10,464 nt of DNA from Actinomycetota bacterium (GTDB lineage: Bacteria > Actinomycetota > Nitriliruptoria > Euzebyales > Egibacteraceae): assembly GCA_019347785.1 (NCBI GenBank), contig JAHWKQ010000061.1, positions 1-10,464 of the forward strand, read 5' to 3'. Shown in pieces: positions 1 through 5,973 of the stretch. The first letter of the stretch is position 1. Every line of letters begins with the position of its first letter. A model generated the notes under the pieces. That model made no database searches. It was not told where the DNA came from and worked only from the letters and a program-made list of their open reading frames with translations. The translations under genes and the position numbers were made by a program.

Positions 1-649
1 CCTTGGCGATCGACTCCTGGCCCGGGTAGCAGCCCTTGCGCAGGTGGACGTGGGTGGGCAACAGCCCCAGCTCCTGCGTGCGGCGGCCCGGCGCGATCTC
101 CGAGGCCCATGCCGGTTCACCGGCGGCGATGCGCCGCGCCTGCCACTCCGCCTCGGAGGCGGTCGGCAGCCCCAGCCGCTCCAGACCCCCGGCCACCCAC
201 GCTGGTGGGCCCAGCAGGTCCACCCCGCCGGAGCGGTCCCGGACGAGCAGTCCCTCGCCGGACACGGCGGCGGTCATCGGCTCGCGGGGGGCGCCGGGCA
301 CGTCCATCGCGGCGGGGCCCCGCGCGCCGGCCAGGGCCCAGCGGCCGCTGTCGTCGACCGCCTCGACCTGCAGCAGGAAGCGGTAGCGCTCCAGCGCCTC
401 GGCGAGCCCGGCGGCGACGTCGGGCGGGGTGACGAGCAGCACGTCCGCGTCTCGCACCACCGCCCTGCCCGACGCCAGGGGGTTGCCCTTGGCGTCGAGG
501 TAGAGGAAGTCGGCCACCGCGCCGGCGCCGGCCTCCGACAGGTGCTGCGTGAGCAGCGTGTGCAGGTACTCCAGACGGTCGGGGCCGGCGACGCGCACCA
601 CCCCGGCCGGGCGGACCATGCTCGCGGGTCGGTCGGTCAACAGGGCCAT
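1..649 (-). CDS. ygfZ: YgfZ/GcvT-like folate-binding protein, 3' end cut by window edge
   Basis: This is a tetrahydrofolate-binding protein of the YgfZ/GcvT family, which helps maintain or repair iron-sulfur clusters in the cytoplasm. It reads on the minus strand from the ATG at 649-647 and is still open at base 1, giving 216 codons. The family signature is visible at the very end of the readable part: the K-G-C-Y-x-G-Q-E motif is present as KGCYPGQES, about residues 207-215, with the conserved Cys intact. Upstream of it lies a typical GcvT-like beta-rich body, including a GNPLASGRAVVRD stretch near residue 55-67. A normal YgfZ would continue for roughly another 80-130 residues past the edge. 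The Shine-Dalgarno before 649 is weak (GGTGGG about 12 nt upstream), so the start is probable rather than certain. It is divergent from the mini-ORF at 750. The start of a YgfZ next to an LmeA/GlnR/MshD block matches, from memory, the Rv0811c region. Confidence 0.93.
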   Translation of the reverse strand, partial: MALLTDRPASMVRPAGVVRVAGPDRLEYLHTLLTQHLSEAGAGAVADFLYLDAKGNPLASGRAVVRDADVLLVTPPDVAAGLAEALERYRFLLQVEAVDDSGRWALAGARGPAAMDVPGAPREPMTAAVSGEGLLVRDRSGGVDLLGPPAWVAGGLERLGLPTASEAEWQARRIAAGEPAWASEIAPGRRTQELGLLPTHVHLRKGCYPGQESIAK

Positions 650-687
650 GCGACGAGTGTGCCCACCCCCGCGGGCGCGCGCATCCG

Positions 688-716
688 TTGCCTGCGCACC
701 CCAACGGTGTCATGCT
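688..716 (+). promoter_or_regulatory. Candidate sigma-70-type promoter for the mini-ORF unit
   Basis: TTGCCT at 688-693 and CATGCT at 711-716 are separated by exactly 17 bp. They match 4 of 6 and 3 of 6 consensus positions and keep the important A2 and T6 of the -10 box. Transcription would begin near 723, a few bases before the Shine-Dalgarno at 731. This is inferred from spacing and the position of the downstream unit; the boxes alone are weak. Confidence 0.35.
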
Positions 717-730
717 GTCGGCCACGACGG

Positions 731-811
731 AAAGGAGGTGGTCCACGCAATGAGTTCTGATTGTTCGTGTGTGACTGTCGAGGTGATGAGGCGCTAGGGC
801 CTCCTCCGGTC
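731..811 (+). promoter_or_regulatory. Shine-Dalgarno and facing anti-Shine-Dalgarno around the mini-ORF
   Basis: AAAGGAGGTGGTCC at 731-744 is flanked on the far side of the mini-ORF by GGGCCTCCTCCGGTC at 797-811. GGAGG can pair with CCTCC, which would enclose the mini-ORF in a loop. CCGGTC at 806-811 can alternatively pair with GACCGG at 832-837. Two mutually exclusive pairings around a small ORF are the layout of an attenuator or a translational switch. The pairing is seen in the sequence; the switching is inferred. Confidence 0.4.
750..797 (+). CDS. 15-residue Cys-containing mini-ORF, possible leader peptide
   Basis: The peptide MSSDCSCVTVEVMRR ends at the TAG at 795-797. The case for translation is the exceptional ribosome binding site AAAGGAGGTGG at 731-741, about 10 nt before the ATG. 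It is one of the strongest in the window, and the plus-strand promoter-like boxes stand just upstream. The stop is followed immediately by GGGCCTCCTCC, whose CCTCC can pair with the GGAGG of the Shine-Dalgarno and could hide it. A CxC pair at residues 5-7 recalls the Cys-containing leader peptides that precede sulfur operons in actinobacteria (Ms5788A-type leaders), but no plus-strand gene follows within the window before the hairpin at 971. It could therefore be a standalone small protein, an attenuator leader orphaned from its operon, or part of a structured RNA. An overlapping frame from a TTG at 761 to 949 also encodes a CxC start, but it has no ribosome site of its own. I do not recognise a named family. 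Confidence 0.5.
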   Translation: MSSDCSCVTVEVMRR

Positions 812-970
812 AATCACCACACAGGGCATCCGACCGGCGACGTTCGGAGGCCCGGCGAATCCAACCTCGTCACCCGCTCAGCCGTCTGTGGACCTGGTCA
901 CACCCACCCACCCGGTGGCCCGCTGGAGGGAGCCGGGGACGAGCAGTAGACGGCGAGTGTTGGATGCCGC
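798..970. other. Region between mini-ORF and hairpin, no convincing gene
   Basis: Apart from the stem half at 832-837 and a small CCAC/GTGG hairpin at 908-918, I see no gene here with its own ribosome site. A TTG-initiated frame (761-949) is open but has no supporting signal. The stretch near 911-935 is rich in GGTGGCCCGCTGG-like sequence and may belong to a structured untranslated RNA extending from the mini-ORF to the hairpin at 971. Confidence 0.4.
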
Positions 971-1003
971 GTCACCCCGGGCCCCACGCGGGCCCGGGGT
1001 GAC
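971..1003. terminator. Perfect 14-bp GC hairpin, probable bidirectional terminator
   Basis: GTCACCCCGGGCCC (971-984) and GGGCCCGGGGTGAC (990-1003) are perfect inverted arms around the 5-nt loop CACGC. The hairpin lies 40 nt beyond the 3' end of the minus-strand DsrE-like operon and downstream of the plus-strand mini-ORF unit, so it can end both. Neither side carries a T-tract; this is common for actinobacterial terminators, and confidence is reduced for that reason. Confidence 0.7.
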
Positions 1004-1042
1004 TGCGTTCCGATCCCCCTGCCCGGCGGGACCGCCCGGCCG

Positions 1043-1420
1043 CTACCAGGCGATGACCGCGTCGGCGGACCGCAGCAGCGCCGCGGTCTGTTCGGGGATA
1101 ACCGGCCGTGCGCCGTCGACCAGCGCCGCGGACCCCAGCCCCCGGTCCACCAGGTCCTCCTGCGCCACCAGCACCCCGATGCCGCTCTCGACCAGGCCCC
1201 GCAGGTCCTGGCCGCTTGCCGCGGGCGGCAACGGCACGCCCGCCAGCTCGCCGGGCCGCACCAGCCCCCCGGCGACGGCGAGCTCGACGGCCTCCCCGCG
1301 CAGCAGGACGGTCAGCTCGATGTCCTCCGCGACGGCGTAGGCGTTGGCCTCCAACGCCGGCTCGGCCGGGCGCAGCGCCGCCGACGCCCGCCGCAGGACG
1401 CTGACGACCCGGCGCGTCAT
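1043..1420 (-). CDS. DsrE/DsrH-like small protein, cysteine-free (third of three)
   Basis: This is a 125-residue protein. The DsrE-superfamily signature sits at residues 77-95: a helix, then SGIGVLVAQEDLVDRGL, matching the usual pattern G(V/I)xVxVC followed by a turn and helix. The position normally held by the sulfur-accepting Cys is A86, and there is no Cys anywhere in the protein. In TusB/DsrH-type proteins this fold forms part of a heterohexamer that passes sulfane sulfur. Without Cys, only the structural or binding role can remain. The ATG at 1420-1418 overlaps the preceding stop by 4 nt (ATGA), so translation is coupled to the gene upstream and the longer start at 1477 is unlikely. It is the last gene of the operon and is followed by the hairpin at 971-1003. 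The DsrE-superfamily call is from pattern and context; the exact subfamily (E, F or H) is a guess. Confidence 0.75.
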   Translation of the reverse strand: MTRRVVSVLRRASAALRPAEPALEANAYAVAEDIELTVLLRGEAVELAVAGGLVRPGELAGVPLPPAASGQDLRGLVESGIGVLVAQEDLVDRGLGSAALVDGARPVIPEQTAALLRSADAVIAW

Positions 1421-1779
1421 GCCGGCCCCTGTCCGCCGGCGCTGAGCACCACGTCGGCCTGCGACACGAAGCGCCACAGGTCCCCGTGGTCGCCGGGCAC
1501 GACGCCCGCGACCTGGCCGCCAAGGACGCCGAGGCGCCGCGCGGCGCCGGCGTCCACGACCCAGTCCAACGTCCCGCCGTGCAGACCGCGCCGCAGCAGG
1601 GCCGCGACGGCCCCCGCGACCTCGCCGTCACCGGAGGACAGCGCGACCGCGTCGTCGTGAGCGAACACGGCCACCCGGTGACCACGGGCCAGCATCCGGT
1701 CGGCCAGCTTCAGGGCGGTCGCGTTGGTCTCGGTCGAGCCTCCGAGCGACAGCACCAGGGCGACCCTGCGCGCCGTCAC
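1417..1779 (-). CDS. DsrE/TusD-like small protein, cysteine-free (second of three)
   Basis: This 120-residue protein starts with a beta strand and glycine turn (VALVLSLGGSTETNATALKLA, residues 6-26). That is the typical DsrE/TusD opening, where a strand is followed by a helix over the active site. The region TLDWVVDAGAARRLGV, residues 70-85, aligns with the TusD segment that carries the acceptor Cys ahead of a helix with an RR/RG pair. Here the Cys position is filled by V75 or its neighbour, and the whole protein has no Cys. The C-terminal segment SQADVVLSAGG resembles the last strand of the fold. The GTG at 1779-1777 overlaps the previous stop by 4 nt (GTGA), and its own stop overlaps the next ATG by 4 nt, so it is locked into the operon. 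TusD and DsrE accept sulfur on Cys and pass it on; this protein cannot do so by that chemistry. Confidence 0.75.
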   Translation of the reverse strand: MTARRVALVLSLGGSTETNATALKLADRMLARGHRVAVFAHDDAVALSSGDGEVAGAVAALLRRGLHGGTLDWVVDAGAARRLGVLGGQVAGVVPGDHGDLWRFVSQADVVLSAGGQGPA

Positions 1780-2087
1780 AGCCAGACCGCCCGGTCGGTG
1801 CCGTCGGTCACCGCGTCGGCCACCTCGTCGAGGTCGACGACGGTGACGCCGTCCACCACGGCGCCACCGGGCAGCGCGCGACGGGCGACCGCATCGTCGT
1901 GCACCCACACGCCCACGCCCGCGTCCATCGCCGTGGTCACCCGGGCGGCGTCCCGGTGACCGGGGCGGGCGAGCGCGGCGGCGCTGTCGAGCAGCACGAC
2001 GCGGACATCGTCGCCGACCGCCGACCAGGCGGTCGCCAGCTCCAGCGCCCACCGGGCGTCGTGCGAGACCAGGACGGTGAACCGCAT
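1776..2087 (-). CDS. DsrE/DsrF-like small protein, cysteine-free (first of three)
   Basis: This is a 103-residue protein. It begins with a strand-turn-helix (MRFTVLVSHDARWALELATAW) and carries the DsrE-superfamily motif at residues 57-71, GVGVWVHDDAVARRA, with H63 where a sulfur-transferring member has Cys. It contains no Cys. The ATG at 2087 overlaps the preceding stop by one base (TGATG) and stands 5 nt after AAGGGG. A GTG at 2090 is a one-codon-longer alternative that would give a 4-nt overlap but puts the ribosome site too close. It is translationally coupled on both sides, so it should be made in a fixed ratio with the regulator before it and the two paralogues after it. The three proteins together have the size and number of a TusBCD/DsrEFH set. 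Sequence similarity is weak enough that the fold assignment rests on motif and arrangement. Confidence 0.72.
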   Translation of the reverse strand: MRFTVLVSHDARWALELATAWSAVGDDVRVVLLDSAAALARPGHRDAARVTTAMDAGVGVWVHDDAVARRALPGGAVVDGVTVVDLDEVADAVTDGTDRAVWL

Positions 2088-3079
2088 CACAGCCCCTTGC
2101 GGATGAGCAGCCGGATGGCGGGGCGTCCGGCGTGGTCGGCGAACCGCTCGACGGCCAGCAGCTGGTGACCGGCCCGATCGGCCCAGCGCGCGAACGCCGC
2201 CGGTGAGCCCGGCCCCTCGGTCAGCACCTCGAGAACCTCACCCCCGCGCAGCGCCACGATCGCGCGCATCGCCCCCACCACCCCAGCCTCGCGGGGCACC
2301 CCGCGGGTGTCGAGCCGCTCGGACGCCACCTGGTCGGACCGGGCGGCGGGCCCCGCCGGCCGGACCCGCCAGACCAGTCGGCCGGCGGTGCCCTCGCCGT
2401 CGCTGAGCGTCGCCGGGACGCCGGCGGCGGCCAACGCGCCCGTGAGCAGCCCGCGCTGCAGCGCGGCTCCCAGGTCGGCGTGCAGCGGGACGACGAAGTC
2501 CGCGAGCCCCTCCAGTCCGGCGACCTCCGCCCAGTCGTCGCCGGAGCGCGCCACCCGCGCGTCCGGCGCGTACGGACGCAGCGCGCGCACCGCCGTCCGG
2601 GCGGCGTCCGACAGGCCGCCGCCTTCCCTTCGATCTGGCAGGACACCCACCAGCCGGCGGCCCTCGGCGACCGCGGCGTCGTGCGCGCGTGCCAGCGCCC
2701 CGGCCTCGCCGGGCGGCTCCTGCAGCACCCGCACCAGCAGGCGGGCCAGCAGGCGTGCCTGACCCTCCGCGGGGTCGTCGCGAGCGAGCTGTGCGTCGGG
2801 GTCGTCGCGGGCCGCGAACAGCGTGGCCGGGCGCCCCCCGCCGGGGTGCTTGCGGCTGCCGACCGTGAGCAGGCCGGCCTCGGCGAGGGTGCGCAGGTGC
2901 GTCCGCACCACGTTGGGGTGCAGCCCGAAGGCGGTGGCGACGTCACGGACGGTCAGCGGGCCGCCGGCGCGGCTCAGGTGCTCGTAGATGCGCGCCCGCG
3001 TGCCCGACCCCAGCACGCGCGCCGAGGACCCGGCGCCCCGAGCCCGCCGGCCACGCGGTGGCGACGAGGTAGACGACAT
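2087..3079 (-). CDS. Winged-helix regulator (SufR-like, COG2345 type) fused to a TusA-like domain, cysteine-free
   Basis: This 330-residue, three-part protein has no Cys. Residues about 20-90 form an ArsR/MarR-type winged helix: VLGSGTRARIYEHLSRAGG, then the recognition helix HPNVVRTHLRTLAEAGLL and a GGRPATLF wing, typical of COG2345 regulators. Residues about 105-240 match the effector part of that family. The SufR-type pattern H-P-E-L-x-C-x-L-H-x-G-L-L is present as HADLGAALQRGLL (200-212), with C replaced by A205 and the following H by Q208, so an Fe-S cluster cannot bind in the usual way. Residues about 255-330 are a TusA/SirA domain (LDTRGVP, then GGEVLEVL, W299, GHQLL, IRLLIRK). The sulfur-carrier CPxP is replaced by REAG at 263-266. 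The ATG at 3079 has AGGGAG 5 nt upstream; an in-frame start at 3331 lies inside lmeA and is rejected. It sits 37 nt after lmeA and directly before the DsrE-like genes, suggesting that it controls or works with them. Confidence 0.85.
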   Translation of the reverse strand: MSSTSSPPRGRRARGAGSSARVLGSGTRARIYEHLSRAGGPLTVRDVATAFGLHPNVVRTHLRTLAEAGLLTVGSRKHPGGGRPATLFAARDDPDAQLARDDPAEGQARLLARLLVRVLQEPPGEAGALARAHDAAVAEGRRLVGVLPDRREGGGLSDAARTAVRALRPYAPDARVARSGDDWAEVAGLEGLADFVVPLHADLGAALQRGLLTGALAAAGVPATLSDGEGTAGRLVWRVRPAGPAARSDQVASERLDTRGVPREAGVVGAMRAIVALRGGEVLEVLTEGPGSPAAFARWADRAGHQLLAVERFADHAGRPAIRLLIRKGL

Positions 3080-3116
3080 GTCCGCTCCCTGTCGACGTCG
3101 GGCGGCCACAACGGTT

Positions 3117-3872
3117 CTACCGTCTCGGCGTGCCGAACTCGACGGCCGCCTCGCCCCGATCGTCCGCAGCCCGCAGGACCGGCTGGGGCAGAGGGCCCCG
3201 CACGTGGACGCCGTCGGGGGCCACCCGGATCCTGTCCACCTGAACGCCCAGCGGAAGTCCGTCGACGCGGGCGAGCGCGGCCGGCATCGCGCCCTCCACC
3301 CGCAGGTCGGGCCGCACGATGATGGCGTCACCGCGGCCGGTGACCCGCAGGCGGGCGTGCTCGCCCCAGACCCGCGCTGTCAGGGCGCCGCGGCCGGGGC
3401 GCACCCGCACGCCGGGGAAGGACACGAGTCGCTCCAGCGTCCGCCGGCCGAGCACCGCCTCGTAGCTGCCGCCGGCGGCGCGCAGGGCGACCCTGGACGT
3501 GGGGTCCAGCACCTCCCCCAGGTCGAGCCGCACGGCGCGCAGGGTCGCGTGCAGGCTGCTCAGCCTGGCGTCGAGGCCCTCAATGGGCACCCACCGGGCG
3601 GCGACCTGGACGCGCCCGAGGCGCCCGTCCAGCAGCCGGGGCGCCACCGGCTCGGGGCCCAGGTCGACCCTCGCGGGGGACTCGAGCGCCGCGGCCACGG
3701 CCGCCGCCACGCGGCGCTCCACGAGCTCCCGGACGATCGCGTCGCCGCTGGCCGTCCTCGCGAGCACGACAACGACCAGGGCGGCGGCGACGAGCGCCAG
3801 CGCCACGCCCGCGACGGCCAGCGCCACGCCGCGCCCCAGGCGGCCAGACCGCGACTCGGCCCGTGCGCTCAC
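3117..3872 (-). CDS. lmeA: LmeA-type phospholipid-binding protein (DUF2993)
   Basis: This 251-residue protein has an N-terminal basic stretch (residues 1-15) and one strong hydrophobic segment at about 15-38, then a beta-rich extracytoplasmic part with the DUF2993 pattern. That pattern includes ARVDLGPEPVAPRLLDGRLG near 67-86, a central SLHATLRAVRLDLGEVL near 106-122, and LPLGVQVDRIRVAPDGVHVRG near 206-226. In mycobacteria LmeA (Rv0817c) binds phospholipids in the cell envelope and supports mannan elongation of lipomannan. A similar envelope role is likely here but is inferred from family and neighbourhood. The segment at 15-38 could be a signal anchor or an uncleaved signal. The GTG at 3872 overlaps the stop of the upstream membrane-protein gene by 4 nt (GTGA), with little Shine-Dalgarno of its own. 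Pairing with a CdsA-like membrane protein fits a lipid connection. No Cys, as expected for an exported protein. Confidence 0.86.
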   Translation of the reverse strand: MSARAESRSGRLGRGVALAVAGVALALVAAALVVVVLARTASGDAIVRELVERRVAAAVAAALESPARVDLGPEPVAPRLLDGRLGRVQVAARWVPIEGLDARLSSLHATLRAVRLDLGEVLDPTSRVALRAAGGSYEAVLGRRTLERLVSFPGVRVRPGRGALTARVWGEHARLRVTGRGDAIIVRPDLRVEGAMPAALARVDGLPLGVQVDRIRVAPDGVHVRGPLPQPVLRAADDRGEAAVEFGTPRR

Positions 3873-4921
3873 GCGGTCGCGAAGTCCACCAGCAGGTAGG
3901 CGGCCGGCCCCGCGAGCGCGATGCCGTCGGCTACCGCCACGAACGCCCCGCCCAGAGCGCCGCCGTCGCCGGCCTCGGTCAGCAGCAGCCGGTGCAGCCC
4001 CTCACCGGTCAACGACGCGACGGCCGCGACGAGCGCGAAGCCGGCGGCGGTGAGCACCCCGAAGGGCGGGCGCAGAACGACGGCGACGACCACCCCGGCG
4101 AGCAGCGCGGCCAGCAGCGCCAGGACACCCCGGGCAAGGCCCGGGCGCGGGGCCCGTGCCGCGGGGCGGCCGCGGCGGAGCGCCGTGGTCAGCAGGGGCG
4201 GGCCGCAGTCGGCCGCAACGACGACCAGGCCCAGGCCGAGCACCCATCGGTGGCCGTCGGGCAGCGAGCGCAGGACGATCAGGCTGGTCGCGCCCAACCC
4301 GACCATGAGCCCGACGAGCACCGTGGACGACAGGCCCTCCACCACCCGCCGACGCCGCCCGAACAACAGCACGAGCAGGCACGCGAGCAGGAAGGCCCCC
4401 GCGGTGAAGGCGCCGACGGCCTCCCAGCCGGCGTCCGGCCACAGGCCCGCGGCGACCGGCAGCCCGATGCCGCCGACCAGGGCGGCGGGCAGCACGGGCC
4501 GCGACCCGGCGAGTGTGAGCAGCCGCGCGAGATCGACGAGGACGATCGCGGCCACGGCCACGACGAGCACCCAGAAGACGCCGGCGCCGCGCAGGTCCGC
4601 GAGCAGCGCCGCCGTGGCCACGGCCGCTCCCAGCAGGATCCGCAGCGCGACGGACGTGGTCGGCCAGGTCTCGGCCGAACCGCCGCTGACGGGCGGCAGG
4701 AGGGCCAGCTCGGCGCCGTCGGCCACGGCGACGTCGGCGTCCCGGCTGACCACGTCGCCGTCCACCAGGATGGTGCACAGGCGCAGCCGCTCGGCGAACG
4801 TCGGCCCGTAGCGGCCACGCAGCGAGTCGAGGACGACCGGCAGACGCCCCGGCGCGGCCGTGGCCTCCGCCTCTCCGGCCGCCTCGCGCAGCGCGGCGAA
4901 CATGTGCACCCGGACCGGCAT
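3869..4921 (-). CDS. MoaD/ThiS-like domain fused to a degenerate CdsA-like membrane protein
   Basis: This is a 350-residue fusion. Residues 1-81 are a MoaD/ThiS ubiquitin-like sulfur-carrier fold: VRVHMFAALREAAG, then FAERLRLCTILVDGDVV, then ADGAELALLPPVSGG. The hallmark Gly-Gly at 80-81 is present but internal, so it could be thiocarboxylated only after cleavage. Residues about 90-350 form roughly nine hydrophobic segments laid out like phosphatidate cytidylyltransferase (CdsA): SLIVLRSLPDG (213-223), then VVVAADCG (233-240) where CdsA has a NDTGA-type motif, and a last helix ADGIALAGPAAYLL matching the CdsA signature end. The CdsA signature K-x-D, PGHGG and DRxD residues are missing, so the enzyme activity is probably lost. 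The ATG at 4921 has AGGAGG (4932-4937) 10 nt upstream. It is the first gene of the six-gene run and is coupled to lmeA. A genuine CdsA should be encoded elsewhere. Confidence 0.8.
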   Translation of the reverse strand: MPVRVHMFAALREAAGEAEATAAPGRLPVVLDSLRGRYGPTFAERLRLCTILVDGDVVSRDADVAVADGAELALLPPVSGGSAETWPTTSVALRILLGAAVATAALLADLRGAGVFWVLVVAVAAIVLVDLARLLTLAGSRPVLPAALVGGIGLPVAAGLWPDAGWEAVGAFTAGAFLLACLLVLLFGRRRRVVEGLSSTVLVGLMVGLGATSLIVLRSLPDGHRWVLGLGLVVVAADCGPPLLTTALRRGRPAARAPRPGLARGVLALLAALLAGVVVAVVLRPPFGVLTAAGFALVAAVASLTGEGLHRLLLTEAGDGGALGGAFVAVADGIALAGPAAYLLVDFATA

Positions 4922-4965
4922 CCGCTGGCGTCCTCCTGCTCACCGGTTACCTTACGCCGCCCCCA

Positions 4966-5030
4966 CCCCACCCGGAGTGTGTCGAGTTCCGCACGCTCAC
5001 GGTGCATCAGTCGACACACTCCGGGTGGGG
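4966..5030. repeat. 20-bp perfect inverted repeat with 25-bp spacer
   Basis: The arms at 4966-4985 and 5011-5030 are exact reverse complements; the left one begins CCCCACCCGGAG and ends GTGTCGA. The spacer carries an inner GCAC (4991-4994) and GTGC (5002-5005), so the whole 65 nt can form a cruciform or a long hairpin with a branched tip. The stop codon of the hydrolase (4997-4999) lies in the spacer and the right arm is translated, which argues against an ordinary terminator. It looks like a REP or MITE-type element inserted at the gene end; its copy number elsewhere is unknown. Confidence 0.8.
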
Positions 5031-5887
5031 GGCCATCGCCCGGTCCGTCGGCAGGCGGCGACGGCGGCGGCCAGCCGGGCGGCGAACGCGGGGGTGAAAC
5101 CGTCCTCGGCGTGACCGAAGCCGGCCGGCTCAAGCCACAGGGTCCTCGCGTCCCCGGCCGCCCCGTACAGGCGCCGGGCCTGCCCCGCGGCGACGAAGTG
5201 GTCGTCGGCGCCGTGCACGACCAACAGCGGCCGGGGCGCGACCCGTCCGGCCAGGTCCAGGGGCTGTTCGACGTCGGCCCACGTGCGGGTGATGCGCACG
5301 CGCAGCACGGCGCCGGCCAGGCCCCGGTACCAGCCCCGGGCGACGATGCGAGCGAGCGCCCGCGCCGCCGGGGTGGTGGGTGCGCCCCACACGGCGGGGG
5401 TGCTGATCGCGCAGACGGCGTCGATGTCCGCCCCGGTGTCGGCGGCCGCGGCCCGCAGCACCGCGACGCCGCCCATCGAGGCGCCGACGGCGGCCACCCA
5501 GCGGTGTCCCCGCCCGCGCAGCCAGCGGGCGGCGGCGGCCACGTCGAGGGCCTCACGGTCACCGAGCGTGCAGGCGCCCTTCGAGCCGCCGTGCCCGCGC
5601 GGATCGACTGCCAGCACCGCCGCATGCGCGGCCAGCCCCTCGGCCAGGCGCACATAGGCGGGCTTGCGCCGGTGCGCCCCGAACCCCGGGGCCACCACCA
5701 CGGCGGGCACGGTCGCCGGGGATCCGCCAGGGCCGCCCAGGTGGGATGCGGCCAGCCGGACGCCGTCGCCGGCACGCAGCATGACGTGGCGGTGGGGCGC
5801 CGCGAACCCTGGCGTGAAGCCCCAGACGTCAAGGGCGCGGCGCAGCGGGGCGAGCCTGGGGCCGGTCAGCGGCATCGCCCGACCCAT
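4997..5887 (-). CDS. Alpha/beta hydrolase, C-terminus ending inside a repeat
   Basis: This 296-residue soluble alpha/beta hydrolase has the expected triad in order. The nucleophile elbow GASMG is at 135-139 (S137), the acid is D228 or D229 in VVHGADDHF, and H259 lies in GFGHAED. The oxyanion region VVVAPGFGAHR is at 63-73. The DPRGHGGSKG loop at 95-104 is typical of esterase/lipase-like members of COG1073 or COG2267. Substrate is unknown; its position next to MshD and lipid-related genes gives no firm hint. The ATG at 5887 is chosen because GGGGGGTGGG stands just upstream. A TTG at 5908 or ATG at 5875 are alternatives, and the similarity starts after residue about 10. The last residues (RSVSTDAP) are encoded by the right arm and spacer of the inverted repeat at 4966-5030, so the C-terminus has probably been replaced. 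It lies upstream of the six-gene run on the same strand, separated by 75 nt. Confidence 0.85.
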   Translation of the reverse strand: MGRAMPLTGPRLAPLRRALDVWGFTPGFAAPHRHVMLRAGDGVRLAASHLGGPGGSPATVPAVVVAPGFGAHRRKPAYVRLAEGLAAHAAVLAVDPRGHGGSKGACTLGDREALDVAAAARWLRGRGHRWVAAVGASMGGVAVLRAAAADTGADIDAVCAISTPAVWGAPTTPAARALARIVARGWYRGLAGAVLRVRITRTWADVEQPLDLAGRVAPRPLLVVHGADDHFVAAGQARRLYGAAGDARTLWLEPAGFGHAEDGFTPAFAARLAAAVAACRRTGRWPPTRSVSTDAP

Positions 5888-5921
5888 CGTCCCACCCCCC
5901 GATCCCAAAGGCGCAGAATGC

Positions 5922-5927
5922 TAGCGT
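5922..5927 (+). promoter_or_regulatory. Possible -10 box for the glnR-like gene
   Basis: TAGCGT fits the TANNNT core of actinobacterial -10 elements and lies in the 86-bp divergent gap between the hydrolase and the regulator, about 45 nt before the regulator start. No convincing -35 box stands at the right distance, so this is only a candidate. Confidence 0.22.
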
Positions 5928-5973
5928 CACTGCTGCACCCGGCTCCCCGATCGGCCACCGACAGGAGGAAGCG

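Noticed and set aside
44..760. 238-codon plus-strand ORF opposite ygfZ
   Set aside because: It is the shadow of a gene with the YgfZ signature motif and has no recognisable domain.
761..949. TTG-started 62-codon ORF overlapping the mini-ORF
   Set aside because: It has no ribosome site of its own and Pro/Gly/His-rich content; kept only as a remark in case of frameshifting from the mini-ORF.
3080..3331. N-terminal extension of the winged-helix regulator
   Set aside because: These 84 codons lie inside lmeA in another frame; the ATG at 3079 has a good ribosome site and the domain begins after it.
4966..5030. Inverted repeat as the terminator of the hydrolase gene
   Set aside because: The stop codon is in the spacer and one arm is translated, and no T-tract follows on either side.
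4279..5832. 517-codon minus-strand ORF spanning the hydrolase and MoaD-CdsA genes
   Set aside because: It is a shifted frame of two well-supported genes on the same strand, with Arg/Pro/Ser-rich nonsense content.
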